64,000 nt of DNA from Atrina japonica (lineage: Eukaryota > Mollusca > Bivalvia > Pterioida > Pinnidae). The DNA lies in NCBI GenBank assembly GCA_030159075.1, contig BROG01000553.1:310001-374000 (forward strand), read 5' to 3'. The position numbers and the translations under genes are program-made. Below, one piece after another: positions 22,501 through 31,370 of this stretch (position 1 is its first letter; every line of letters starts with the position of its first letter). The notes under the pieces were generated by a model. That model was not told the DNA's origin. It made no database searches and saw only the letters and a program-made list of their open reading frames with translations.

Positions 22501-24211
22501 GCAGAGGTGTACTGATATATGAGAGGGTTACCCCAGTATGAGCAAGTTGGTTTAGTATGCAGTGGTCGACAAGAGTTACCCCAGTGTGAGCAAGTTTATG
22601 TAATGGGAGGGTTACCCCCAGTATGAGCAAGTTCATTTAGTGTGAAGAAATGAACTGATATATGGGAGGGTTGCCACCTGAGTGCCAGCAGGGTTGTATA
22701 GTGTGCAGTGGTCGACTAGAGTTACTCCAGTATGAGCAACTTTATGTAGTGTGCAGAGGTGAACTGATATGGGATGGTTTCCCCCGGTACCGGCAAGTTG
22801 GTATAGTGTGCAGTGGTCAACAAGAGTTACTCCAGTATCAACAAGTTCATGTAGTGTGCAGAGGTGAATTGATATATGGGAGGGTTATCCCTAATATGAG
22901 CAAGTTTATGTAGTGTAAAGAGGTGAATTGATATGGGATGGTTCCCCCCGGTACCGGCAAGTTGGTATAGTATGCAGTGGTCAACAAGAGTTACTCCAGT
23001 ATCAACAAGTTCATGTAGTGTGCAGAGGTGAATTGATATATGGGAGGGTTATCCCCAATATGAGCAAGTTTATGTAGTGTAAAGAGGTGAATTGATATAT
23101 GGGAGGGTTACCCCTAGTATGAGCAATACGGTATAATGTGCAGTGGTTGACTAGATTTACTCCAGTATGAGCTGGGTGGTATAATGTGCAGTAGTTGATT
23201 CTTCATTGGTGATCATTATTTGAGTGCATATCCCCAATAGTTAAAGAAAACCTATATTTACAGGGGAAGTAACTCCGATATGTATGACAGATCACGGTTA
23301 TAGTCTGATTATATGTATTATTGACAGTACTATTATCTAGAACATAAACCAGTGTATAAAAAACTACACTCAAAATAAAACATTTAATAGTTAGGATAAA
23401 TATGGAAATAATGATTAAAAAAACAGAAGAATCTACTATACATATTGTTTTTTAGTCTTTTGATAGAATAGTGTACATTTCCAACCAACATCATTATGTA
23501 TATCAGATAAATATTTAAAAATAATTAGTTTAATCAATTAAAAGTGACCCAAAAGTACTTTGATTACAGAGAACTGTTGATTAAGAAGAATGCTAATTTG
23601 ATTAATTCCTATGTTATGCATAGGTAATAATTACATCAGCAAAAAGTCTCAATTAAGTAACAATATTTTTCATTTTTTCTCTTTTAATTATGAAATATAA
23701 TACAGGAATGAAAATATATTGTATTTCTTTCAATATATTCCATACATAATATGCTTTCTAGAGTACTGATGAATTGCAAAACCATAATGAAATGTGAGCT
23801 ATTACAAAACTTGACTGCAGACGCAGACAAAAATCCAGAGAACTGTCGAATAGGAAAAACACTAACCCGATTAGTTCCTATGTTATGTGTAGGAAATAAC
23901 TACCTATAAAAACCTACCATGATATCTGATGACATTACCCCCCCCCCCCAGTTTCACAGACAGTGGACTAGTCTAATGACCCATATTTGTACATGAAAAG
24001 TAACCTCATAGCTTGACAGCTATGTTTACAAGAGCAGTGGTAATTTTTTGTATTAAATTAAACACATGTGATGGGTGTATCTAGAAAATCAGTGTAGTAA
24101 AACCCATCTAAACAAAAACTCACTCAAGTATTTCATTGGTTACAGATGAAGTTTAGTTTTGGGGTTAAAGTGAGACCAGAGAGTACTTACCTCGGGAATG
24201 AAAAATGCCAT
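354..24211 (-). CDS. Ank: Canonical ankyrin, N-terminal part (spliced, 18 exons in window, 3' end off the left edge)
   Basis: Ankyrins link membrane proteins (ion exchangers, channels, adhesion molecules) to the spectrin skeleton through 24 N-terminal ANK repeats followed by ZU5-ZU5-UPA, a death domain and a variable tail. Joining the minus-strand exons listed below gives about 675 residues: a short leader, repeat 1 with the family hallmark SFLRAAR, and repeats 2-20, each with the TPLHxAA and GH/GN pattern. Hallmarks of the true ankyrin family, rather than a generic ANK protein, are present in order: [89 protein letters not shown] and [12 protein letters not shown]. Every exon is flanked by AG/GT in phase 0. 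No frameshift or stop was seen. Repeats 21-24 and all downstream domains lie outside the window. Whether the gene is nearer ANK1, ANK2 or ANK3 is not meaningful for an invertebrate that may have a single orthologue. The minus-strand exons are intact, so this is a gene and not a retrocopy. Confidence 0.95.
453..1130. other. Ankyrin intron 17, no element recognised
   Basis: AT-rich intron sequence. The open frame on the plus strand at 748-981 has no family resemblance and is unlikely to be coding. Confidence 0.7.
1131..1229 (-). CDS. Ank: Ankyrin exon 17, ANK repeat 19
   Basis: 99 bases, beginning [14 protein letters not shown] and ending PDAESK, acceptor TTTTGGTAG and donor GTCAGT. S replaces the usual P in [14 protein letters not shown] is diagnostic of repeat 19. 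Residues about 610-642. Confidence 0.95.
1330..1580. repeat. Probable dispersed molluscan repeat in ankyrin intron 16
   Basis: This stretch is more GC-rich than its surroundings. It contains phrases such as GACGCCGCCGAAGCAGTGAC and CAGGCGAGCTAAAA that resemble a common molluscan interspersed repeat. Identification is from memory only. Confidence 0.4.
1696..1917 (-). mobile_element. tRNA-derived SINE (copy A)
   Basis: On the minus strand a tRNA-like head carries an A box (TGGCTGAGTGG, 1896-1906) and a B box (GGTTCAAGTCC, 1837-1847). A body and a tail of the form TGAAAAATTGTTGATTGTGG follow. The same head and tail order recurs at about 5715-5960, 29486-29735 and 33495-33745, which defines a SINE family. 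It inserted in an ankyrin intron in the gene's own orientation. Confidence 0.8.
2310..2507 (-). CDS. Ank: Ankyrin exon 16, ANK repeats 17-18
   Basis: 198 bases, acceptor TTGTTTGCAG and donor GTAAAT. It encodes [14 protein letters not shown] (repeat 17) and [14 protein letters not shown] (repeat 18), ending SPHSTAK. HVAxHYxNxxVALLLL is the family signature of repeat 18. Residues about 544-609. Confidence 0.96.
2642..2671. repeat. (CA)n microsatellite
   Basis: About 30 bases of near-pure CA in ankyrin intron 15. Confidence 0.85.
2973..3170 (-). CDS. Ank: Ankyrin exon 15, ANK repeats 15-16
   Basis: 198 bases, acceptor GAAATTACAG and donor GTATGT. It encodes [14 protein letters not shown] (repeat 15) and [14 protein letters not shown] (repeat 16), ending GLTTK. 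E(E/D)QTPLHIAxRLG is the usual repeat-15 start. Residues about 478-543. Confidence 0.96.
3270..4240. repeat. Diverged dispersed-repeat cluster in ankyrin intron 14
   Basis: The phrase GAGCATTAAATACTGAC occurs at about 3450 and 3817 in matching contexts (CTGGGCTCTGAAGAGT against CCCAGCTCTCAAGAGT). The wording TACAGCCAATGG recurs near 3909 and 4210. A related piece with GAGTAC...ACTCAAAC and GGGCCCTG lies at about 8190-8420. These are old copies of one interspersed repeat; the class is not recognised. A 17-base near-palindrome (ACTGGTCC around one base) sits at about 3265. Confidence 0.5.
4241..5698. other. Ankyrin intron 14, no element recognised
   Basis: AT-rich sequence with short T runs. 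No exon-like segment with ankyrin-repeat coding potential was seen on the minus strand. Confidence 0.6.
5715..5955 (-). mobile_element. tRNA-derived SINE (copy B)
   Basis: Same layout as copy A on the minus strand: a degenerate head containing CGAGTGTTTAGAGCATCATGC, a B-box-like GGTTCAAGTGC, then a body and a tail reading TGAAAAATTAATGAGTGTGG. The A box is damaged. Confidence 0.75.
6102..6299 (-). CDS. Ank: Ankyrin exon 14, ANK repeats 13-14
   Basis: 198 bases, 66 codons, acceptor CTTTTTACAG and donor GTGAGT. It encodes [14 protein letters not shown] (repeat 13) and [13 protein letters not shown] (repeat 14), ending VDARAR. SFMGHxNIV and RGETALH are family markers. Residues about 412-477. 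Confidence 0.96.
6701..6773. repeat. Two-copy tandem duplication (about 37 bases)
   Basis: The phrase beginning ATTTCCCCATAGCAAATC and ending TTTTCCACTGAA occurs twice in direct succession in ankyrin intron 13. Confidence 0.85.
6858..7740. repeat. Minisatellite, period about 63 bases, about 14 copies
   Basis: The unit contains CCTGGGTACCCAGAACTTTG, ATGTGGATGATCATTGTGAC and CAGTAACTGAGTTACCACAT. Copies are imperfect, best preserved from about 7300 rightwards. Because 63 is divisible by 3, long open frames appear on both strands; they are not genes. Confidence 0.9.
7826..7924 (-). CDS. Ank: Ankyrin exon 13, ANK repeat 12
   Basis: 99 bases, beginning [14 protein letters not shown] and ending SIEATTE, acceptor TTTTGACAG and donor [17 protein letters not shown] is the repeat-12 signature. 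Residues about 379-411. A 63-base minisatellite starts about 85 bases downstream, in the following intron. Confidence 0.96.
8170..8420. repeat. Diverged copy of the intron-14 dispersed repeat
   Basis: Shares GAGTAC/ACTCAAAC, the TTTTGGGAAAA-like stretch and GGGCCC wording with 3600-3960. Lies in ankyrin intron 12. Confidence 0.4.
8620..8718 (-). CDS. Ank: Ankyrin exon 12, ANK repeat 11
   Basis: 99 bases, beginning [14 protein letters not shown] and ending DPNARAL, acceptor AAATTTCAG and donor GTAAGT. [13 protein letters not shown] and NxRAL are diagnostic of repeat 11. Residues about 346-378. The intron to exon 11 is about 205 bases. Confidence 0.96.
8924..9022 (-). CDS. Ank: Ankyrin exon 11, ANK repeat 10
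   Basis: 99 bases, beginning [14 protein letters not shown] and ending PVDDVTV, acceptor TTGTTATAG and donor GTAAGT. The MAAQGDH and PVDDVT motifs are the best-conserved markers of repeat 10. Residues about 313-345. Confidence 0.96.
9519..9617 (-). CDS. Ank: Ankyrin exon 10, ANK repeat 9
   Basis: 99 bases, beginning [15 protein letters not shown] and ending KSAKTK, acceptor CTACTTACAG and donor GTATTG. The C in LHCAARSGH is shared by repeat 9 of canonical ankyrins. Residues about 280-312. Confidence 0.95.
9885..9939. repeat. (CT)n followed by (CA)n microsatellite
   Basis: Compound dinucleotide repeat directly 3' of exon 9 in the transcript sense (its end is about 36 bases from the weak donor of exon 9). 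In the RNA it reads as UG then AG repeats. Confidence 0.9.
9975..10073 (-). CDS. Ank: Ankyrin exon 9, ANK repeat 8
   Basis: 99 bases, beginning [14 protein letters not shown] and ending IDERTR, acceptor TGTATTGCAG. The donor GTTGGT is the weakest in the gene (T at +3), but frame and length leave no good alternative. It matches repeat 8 (NxITPLHVAxKxG). Residues about 247-279. Confidence 0.93.
10485..10583 (-). CDS. Ank: Ankyrin exon 8, ANK repeat 7
   Basis: 99 bases, beginning [14 protein letters not shown] and ending VNFKAK, acceptor CAACTTTTAG and donor [14 protein letters not shown] is diagnostic of repeat 7. Residues about 214-246. The 3.3-kb intron separating it from the microexon contains four different tandem arrays. 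Confidence 0.95.
11026..11197. repeat. Four exact tandem copies of a 43-base unit
   Basis: Unit starts ACCAAAGTGTAACTTTAAAA and continues CCGGTGAGTAAAATATGATA. Four near-identical copies indicate recent expansion. In ankyrin intron 7. Confidence 0.95.
11865..12743. repeat. Minisatellite, period about 38 bases
   Basis: Unit AAGTACTATCTAATGCTTCC followed by TAACAATCTTATCAAGTG, roughly 20 copies. Several units are truncated or fused (12030-12230, 12480-12540), and the variant word AAATAT recurs with a regular spacing of two to three units, hinting at higher-order amplification. Confidence 0.93.
12747..12879. repeat. Tandem array, period 24 bases, 5.5 copies
   Basis: Unit CTACTTCTGATTATTGATAC plus ATAT. 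It abuts the 38-base array with almost no spacer. Confidence 0.95.
13167..13257. repeat. Short array of the word CTGATAACTAGTTTAT
   Basis: Four copies of the word separated by slightly different AT-rich spacers, in ankyrin intron 7. Confidence 0.8.
13920..13949 (-). CDS. Ank: Ankyrin microexon 7 between repeats 6 and 7
   Basis: Thirty bases between TTGCCACTCAG and GTTTGT encode [10 protein letters not shown] in phase 0. It falls exactly between repeat 6 (ending TQTK) and repeat 7 (starting SGFTPLH). From memory, vertebrate ANK2 and ANK3 carry MMVNRTTE at this same position, so VNDTTK against VNRTTE suggests a conserved small exon. It can be included or skipped without changing frame, so alternative splicing is likely. 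The splice sites and in-frame fit are seen; homology to the vertebrate insert is inference. Confidence 0.75.
14228..14480. repeat. Minisatellite, period about 55-58 bases, 4-5 copies
   Basis: Unit includes ACAGTTACTGTTCAAAAGTC, ATAGGTCCTAAACAGTATCT and CTTTCAGAATGT. Divergence increases to the right. In ankyrin intron 6. Confidence 0.85.
15032..15220 (-). CDS. Ank: Ankyrin exon 6, ANK repeats 5-6
   Basis: 189 bases, 63 codons, acceptor CACCAACAG and donor GTAGGA. It encodes [14 protein letters not shown] (repeat 5) and the short repeat 6 [17 protein letters not shown]. These two repeats share one exon, and repeat 6 lacks the usual xGxTPLH start, as in other ankyrins. The end ([11 protein letters not shown]) appears one residue longer than in vertebrate ANK1. 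Residues about 141-203. Confidence 0.95.
15221..16030. other. Ankyrin intron 5, left part
   Basis: AT-rich intron with poly-T and poly-A runs near 15715-15790 and a somewhat GC-richer patch at about 15970-16030 (GCGGGCTCCAGGCACCTCTG). Nothing identified. Confidence 0.5.
16031..16176. repeat. Four tandem copies of a 37-base unit
   Basis: Unit CGCTTGATGTATTTATGAAA followed by ATAAATTATACGTTTTC, nearly identical copies. Confidence 0.95.
16480..16578 (-). CDS. Ank: Ankyrin exon 5, ANK repeat 4
   Basis: 99 bases, beginning [14 protein letters not shown] and ending SLSTK, acceptor TTTTTATAG and donor [17 protein letters not shown] is the signature of repeat 4; the family usually has N or K at the first position where this gene has M. 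Residues about 108-140. Confidence 0.95.
16733..16831 (-). CDS. Ank: Ankyrin exon 4, ANK repeat 3
   Basis: 99 bases, beginning [15 protein letters not shown] and ending VNVQAH, acceptor TTCAAACAG and donor GTAAGT. It matches repeat 3 of the family ([14 protein letters not shown]). Residues about 75-107. The intron to exon 5 is only about 150 bases. Confidence 0.95.
17225..17412. repeat. Diverged three-copy repeat, about 60 bases
   Basis: The words TTAATTATCAGAAAACTGTA, TTTACATCTCCTATT and AAGACTTGACAGAGTT recur three times with decay. Confidence 0.7.
17800..18540. repeat. Minisatellite, period about 90 bases
   Basis: Unit includes TATATATTGAAATGTTTGAC, AATGAGAGAGATGGCTGGAC, CAACAGCTTATACTAGAG and ACAGATGGCTTAACTAAGAG. 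The middle (17940-18280) is scrambled by short insertions and truncations; looser copies continue to about 18860. A 75-base segment containing TCTAAAAGGCACCAGATATC is present on both sides of the array (about 17578-17652 and 18543-18617), so the flank itself was duplicated. Confidence 0.88.
18870..19402. other. Ankyrin intron 3, unique part
   Basis: AT-rich intron sequence with loose repetition of phrases on the theme TTTGACCAC/GTACA. No element recognised. Confidence 0.5.
19403..19501 (-). CDS. Ank: Ankyrin exon 3, ANK repeat 2
   Basis: Exactly 99 bases, beginning [14 protein letters not shown] and ending EASTK, acceptor TTATTCAG and donor GTTTGT. The [12 protein letters not shown] start is diagnostic of repeat 2 of canonical ankyrins. 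Residues about 42-74. Confidence 0.95.
19544..19579. repeat. (AT)n microsatellite
   Basis: Pure AT run about 42 bases upstream (in transcript order) of exon 3, close to its branch-point region. Confidence 0.9.
20005..20104. repeat. Two tandem copies of a 50-base unit
   Basis: The stretch ACTCTATATATCCCATGTAT through TTGTTTGTACATTTGAC is repeated directly, essentially without change. Confidence 0.95.
20277..20775. repeat. Minisatellite, period 34 bases, clean part (about 15 copies)
   Basis: Unit CTAGTTACAATGTACCCAGG followed by AGAAGAACATCACT. Copies differ mainly at two sites (CCAGG/CCAGA and CACT/CACC). The unit is homologous to the SINE body segment at 33582-33612. Confidence 0.96.
20776..21140. 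repeat. Degenerate end of the 34-base array
   Basis: The same unit continues for about 9 copies, but each is broken by extra bases, for example inserted stretches at about 20870-20945. The contrast with the near-perfect left part is abrupt. Confidence 0.85.
21579..21680 (-). CDS. Ank: Ankyrin exon 2, ANK repeat 1
   Basis: 102 bases, 34 codons, acceptor TTTACAG and donor GTATGT. It begins [15 protein letters not shown] and ends DINTSNP, matching the atypical first repeat of ankyrins (SFLRAARxGNL ... DINTxN). The next exon starts with [14 protein letters not shown], as expected. Residues about 8-41 if the predicted leader is right. Confidence 0.93.
21851..22023. mobile_element. Small inverted-repeat element (MITE), 173 bases
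   Basis: Perfect 12-base terminal inverted repeats CAGTAGAACCTG and CAGGTTCTACTG enclose a sequence full of GAGACCAC and TTAAGACCAC words. The left flank is TA; the right flank has no matching TA. Related elements occur at 57775-57928 and, in damaged form, at 63184-63474. Confidence 0.75.
22430..23195. repeat. Two-monomer minisatellite with higher-order repeats
   Basis: Two related monomers alternate: one with GTGCAGTGGTCGACTAGAGT and one with GCAGAGGTGAACTGATATAT followed by GGGAGGGTTACCCC. Both end in CAGTATGAGCAAGTT. A block of about 167 bases containing CCCCGGTACCGGCAAGTTGG is duplicated nearly exactly (from about 22763 and 22932). Confidence 0.9.
23200..24190. other. Ankyrin intron 1, right part
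   Basis: AT-rich unique sequence. The phrase TTAGTTCCTATGTTATG... occurs in related form at about 23605 and 23872. No further structure seen. Confidence 0.5.
24191..24211 (-). CDS. Ank: Predicted ankyrin first coding exon (MAFFIPE)
   Basis: Reading the minus strand, ATG at 24211 opens MAFFIPE and runs into a consensus donor (GAG then GTAAGT). Its phase-0 end matches the phase-0 start of the next exon, giving [20 protein letters not shown] second in-frame ATG lies 21 bases upstream (24232, adding MIKTFRP) and is immediately preceded by an in-frame TAA, so the open frame cannot extend further unless spliced. A short leader before SFLRAAR is usual in the family, and vertebrate ankyrins use several alternative first exons. 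The call rests on splice logic only; another first exon farther right is possible. Confidence 0.55.
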
Positions 24212-24370
24212 TGGCCGAAATGTTTTTATCATTTATCTGTTATTGGATGCTACCGATTAATGCATAAAAACAACAAAAACAAATAATAAACAAAGGGGAT
24301 ACGCCATATACATGTACTCACAAAAGCAGGTGCTCTCTAGAAAGTAGTTCATAATTATATATTTGTAAAA

Positions 24371-24380
24371 TCCTTTTATA
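24371..24380 (-). promoter_or_regulatory. TATA-like box upstream of the predicted ankyrin start
   Basis: On the minus strand the bases read TATAAAAGGA, a near-perfect metazoan TATA box. Transcription starting about 30 bases downstream would leave a 5' UTR of roughly 110-140 bases before the predicted start codon. In an AT-rich genome such a motif can occur by chance. No initiator was firmly identified, and an acceptor-like pyrimidine tract ending in TAG lies between this box and the start codon, so the exon could instead be internal. Confidence 0.3.
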
Positions 24381-24554
24381 AGCAGTGTACTGATAGATAT
24401 AAGAGGCCTTATGTGGTAGCAGGCATAAGAGGATTGGTGAGGCAAGGTGAGGTGAAGAATATTAATCAAATACTGCAGTTTACTGACTATGGAACATTTG
24501 ATTTTCTGACAAAGTTTGGTCTAAATATGACATAAATAATCTATCAGTAAACAG

Positions 24555-25830
24555 GACCTGGCTTGGTAAGGTTAACACTGACATCATCCTGTGGTACCAG
24601 TATTTAACATTTAAAGATCTATCACCTGGTCAGGTGAGTTTAGACATTATCCTGTGGTACCAGTGTATCTATCACCTGGTCAGATGAGTTTAGACATCAT
24701 CCTGTGGTATCAGTATATCTATCACCTGGTCAGGTGAGTTTAGACATCATCCTGTGGTACCAGTATATCTATCACCTGGTCAGGTGAGTTTAGACATCAT
24801 CCTGTGGTACCAGTGTATCTATCACCTGGTCAGGTGAGTTTAGACATCATCCTGTGGTACCAGTGTATCTATCACCTGGTCAGGTGAGTTTAGACAGCAT
24901 CCTGTGGTACCAGTGTATCTATCACCTGGTCAGGTGAACTTAGACAGCATCCTGTGGTACCAGTGTATCTATCACCTGGTCAGGTGAGTTTAGACAGCAT
25001 CCTGTGGTACCAGTATATCTATCACCTGGTCAGGTGAGTTTAGACATTATCCTGTGGTACCAGTGTATCTATCACCTGGTCAGGTGAGTTTAGACATCAT
25101 CCTGTGGTATCAGTGTATCTATAACCTGGTCAGGTGAGTTTAGACAGCATCCTGTGGTACCAGTATATCTATCACCTGGTCAGGTGAGTTTAGACATCAT
25201 CCTGTGGTACCAGTGTATCTATCACCTGGTCAGGTGAGTTTAGACAGCATCCTGTGGTACCAGTATATCTATCACCTGGTCAGGTGAACTTAGACAGCAT
25301 CCTGTGGTACCAGTGTAGCTATCACCTGGTCAGGTGAACTTAGACAGCATCCTGTGGTACCAGTGTAGCTATCACCTGGTCAGGTGAGTTTAGACATCAT
25401 CCTGTGGTACCAGTGTAGCTATCACCTGGTCAGGTGAGTTTAGACATCATCCTGTGGTACCAGTGTAGCTATCACCTGGTCAGGTGAGTTTAGACATCAT
25501 CCTGTGGTACCAGTATATCTATCACCTGGTCAGGTGAGTTTAGACATCATCCTGTGGTACCAGTGTAGCTATCACCTGGTCAGGTGAGTTTAGACAACAT
25601 CCTGTGGTACCAGTATATCTATCACCTGGTCAGTTGAGTTTAGACATCATCCTGTGGTACCAGTATATCTATCACCTGGTCAGGTGAACTTAGACATCAT
25701 CCTGTGGTACCAGTATATCTATAACCTGGTCAGGTGAACTTAGACATCATCCTGCGGTACCAGTATATCTATCACCTGGTTGGGCCAAGTTAACACTGAC
25801 ATCATCCTGTGGTATCCGTATATCAATCAA
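24555..25830. repeat. Minisatellite, period 50 bases, about 24 copies, with paired E-boxes
   Basis: Unit TATCTATCACCTGGTCAGGT, GAGTTTAGACATCATCCTGT and GGTACCAGTG. About 19 units retain the palindrome CACCTGGTCAGGTG, which contains two CAGGTG E-boxes facing each other. It also creates a donor-like CAGGTGAGT on the plus strand in most copies. The array begins less than 200 bases upstream of the TATA-like box of the predicted ankyrin first exon. Confidence 0.95.
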
Positions 25831-26292
25831 CTGGTCAGGTGAGATAAACATTGACATCATCCTGTGGTACCAGTATTTAGCATTTAAATATCTATCATCA
25901 ACATGGAAAAGTAATATATGGTGATAGAAATCATTTACTGCTTTGTTAGACAATCACAGTTGCTGAGATCTGCTATCATTATTTCCATCTGTTGCTGTAG
26001 TTTCTGCTTGTTACATTTGTACATTCCAGTGGTCTGTATTGATTTGCCTACATCTGGCAGAGACATTTATGCAACATGTAAAGACTGGTAAAACTGCATT
26101 AATGCTGTTATCACATCAACATATTATATAGCCATTTTTATATAATATACATTTTAAATTGCTATCACAATATTATTATCAAAAGCTTCTGAATTACTGG
26201 TATATCAAAATGTCAGGATGGCATCTATTTCAATTCTAAATTGTTTTAAAGATTAAATTTATCATATAGTTGAATGGTTTTATGTAGTGCAT

Positions 26293-29450
<3,158 letters not shown>

Positions 29451-29485
29451 CTGAACTCTGGAGGCCTCTGTTGCCAAGGTGTTTG

Positions 29486-29735
29486 GGGGCCTCAGTGGCC
29501 AAGGTGTTAGAGTATCACACTTTAAACCATGAAGCCCCTCACCTTAGTCAGTGCTGGTTTTAGCCCCCTGAGCTTGAGCTGATTTTGTGAGAAAGTTTGC
29601 CAGTTTACTTGCAGAAAGCTGGTGGTCTCTATCCAGGTACCATACATTGCATCCTGGTTCTCTCCACCATTTAAAGCAGACAAACACCATTTTACTGAAA
29701 AATTGCTGAGTGTTGCGTAAAACACCATTTAAACA
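29486..29735 (+). mobile_element. tRNA-derived SINE (copy D)
   Basis: Plus orientation. Head GGGGCCTCAGTGGCCAAGGT then GTTAGAGTATCACACTTTAA; B-box region degraded; tail TGAAAAATTGCTGAGTGTTG then CGTAAAAC. A 25-base partial second head (GAGGCCTCTGTTGCCAAGGT) sits immediately upstream at 29461. Confidence 0.75.
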
Positions 29736-29739
29736 AAAA

Positions 29740-30214
29740 ACAGTCTGCACATTTCTTTGCTGGGAAATAATTTACTGCATCAAATTTCATCACTTGATCT
29801 AAAAGCATAGAAATTATCTCAGGATAAAAAGACATCAATTTAAGAAGAAAAAAATGAATATCTAGCCCTCATATCAGTGCCCTGCTGTTAGTTCTTAACC
29901 CCAACAGATCAATTTCACCCTGTAACAGATTTCCTCCAGGAAATATCACTTATCAAAGTAGCTTACATAAGACTTCCTATACCTCCATATCTCTCATGGA
30001 TCTCAAGTTTGCTGTATCATATCACTAAAACATATCGTATTCTAGAAGACAGCATAAAACACATATGACATAATTAAGACATTTCACATTTTGACAAAGT
30101 TTATTTGAGTAATTTATATGGTATGACTTTACTCTGCTATTTGCCTGAGTCCAAAATTTTCTACTTAGGTGAAAAATGAAATAACTAGTCAATATATCAG
30201 ATATACATATATGT
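29740..30214. other. Unique AT-rich stretch
   Basis: No feature recognised between SINE copy D and the next minisatellite. Confidence 0.5.
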
Positions 30215-31370
30215 ACAGATACAATTCAGTGAGAAGGATATACATACAATTACAACTCTGTGAGAAGGATATGTATGGACACAGATACACTCTGTGAGAA
30301 GGATATACATACAGTTACAACTCTGTGACAAGGATATGTATGGACACAGATACACTCTGTGAGAAGGATATACATACAGTTACAACTCTGTGACAAGGAT
30401 ATGTATGGACACAGATACACTCTGTGAGAAGGATATACATATAGATACAACTCTGTGAGAAGGATATACATATAGATACAACTCTGTGAGAAGGATATGT
30501 ATGGACACAGATACACTTTAAGAGAAGGATATACATACAGATACACTGTGAGAAGGATATACATACAGATACAACTCTGTGAGAAGAATATGTATGGACA
30601 CAGATACACTCTGTGAGAAGGATATACATACAGATACAACTCTGTGAGAAGGATATGTATGGACACAGATACAACTCTGTGAGAAGGATATACATACAGA
30701 TACAACTCTGTGAGAAGGATATACATATAGATACAACTCTGTGAGAAGGATATACATACAGATACAACTCTGAGAAGGATATGTATGGACACAGATACAA
30801 CTCTGTGAGAAGGATATACATACAGATACAACTCTGTGAGAAGGATATACATATAGATACAACTCTGTGAGAAGGATATGTATGGACACAGATACAACTC
30901 TGTGAGAAGGATATACATACAGATACAACTCTGTGAGAAGGATATACATACAGATACAACTCTGTGAGAAGGATATGTATGGACACAGATACACTCTGTG
31001 AGAAGGATATACATATAGATACAACTCTGTGAGAAGGATATGTATGGACACAGATACACTCTGTGAGAAGGATATACATACAGATACAACTCTGAGAGTT
31101 AATGTATTGACATAGCTACAACTCTGTCATTTCATGTATGGATACAGACACAACTTTGTGAGAAGTTCATCTATGGATACAGACACAACTTTGTGAGAAG
31201 TTCATCTATGGATACAGACACAACTTTGTGAGAAGTTCATCTATGGATACAGACACAACTTTGTGAGAAGTTCATGTATGGATGCAGATACAACTCTGTG
31301 AGTTAATGTATGGACAAAGACACAACTCTTTAAGAGTTTCATATATTGAAACATGATAAAACTTGATAAG
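30215..31370. repeat. Minisatellite, period about 31-33 bases
   Basis: Unit GATACAACTCTGTGAGAAGG plus either ATATACATACA or ATATGTATGGACACA, mixed in irregular order to about 31100; a diverged relative (AACTTTGTGAGAAGTTCATC) continues to about 31370. The long minus-strand frames rich in YPSHRV or ILLTE are by-products. Confidence 0.94.

Noticed and set aside
354..24211. Horizontally acquired or bacterial-type ankyrin-repeat protein
   Set aside because: Spliced exons, conserved intron phase and repeat-by-repeat match to canonical metazoan ankyrins make it a native gene.
30250..31089. 279-residue open frame rich in YPSHRV/ILLTE on the minus strand
   Set aside because: It lies wholly inside the 31-33-base minisatellite, and overlapping frames are also open; composition follows the repeat and there is no start or splice context.
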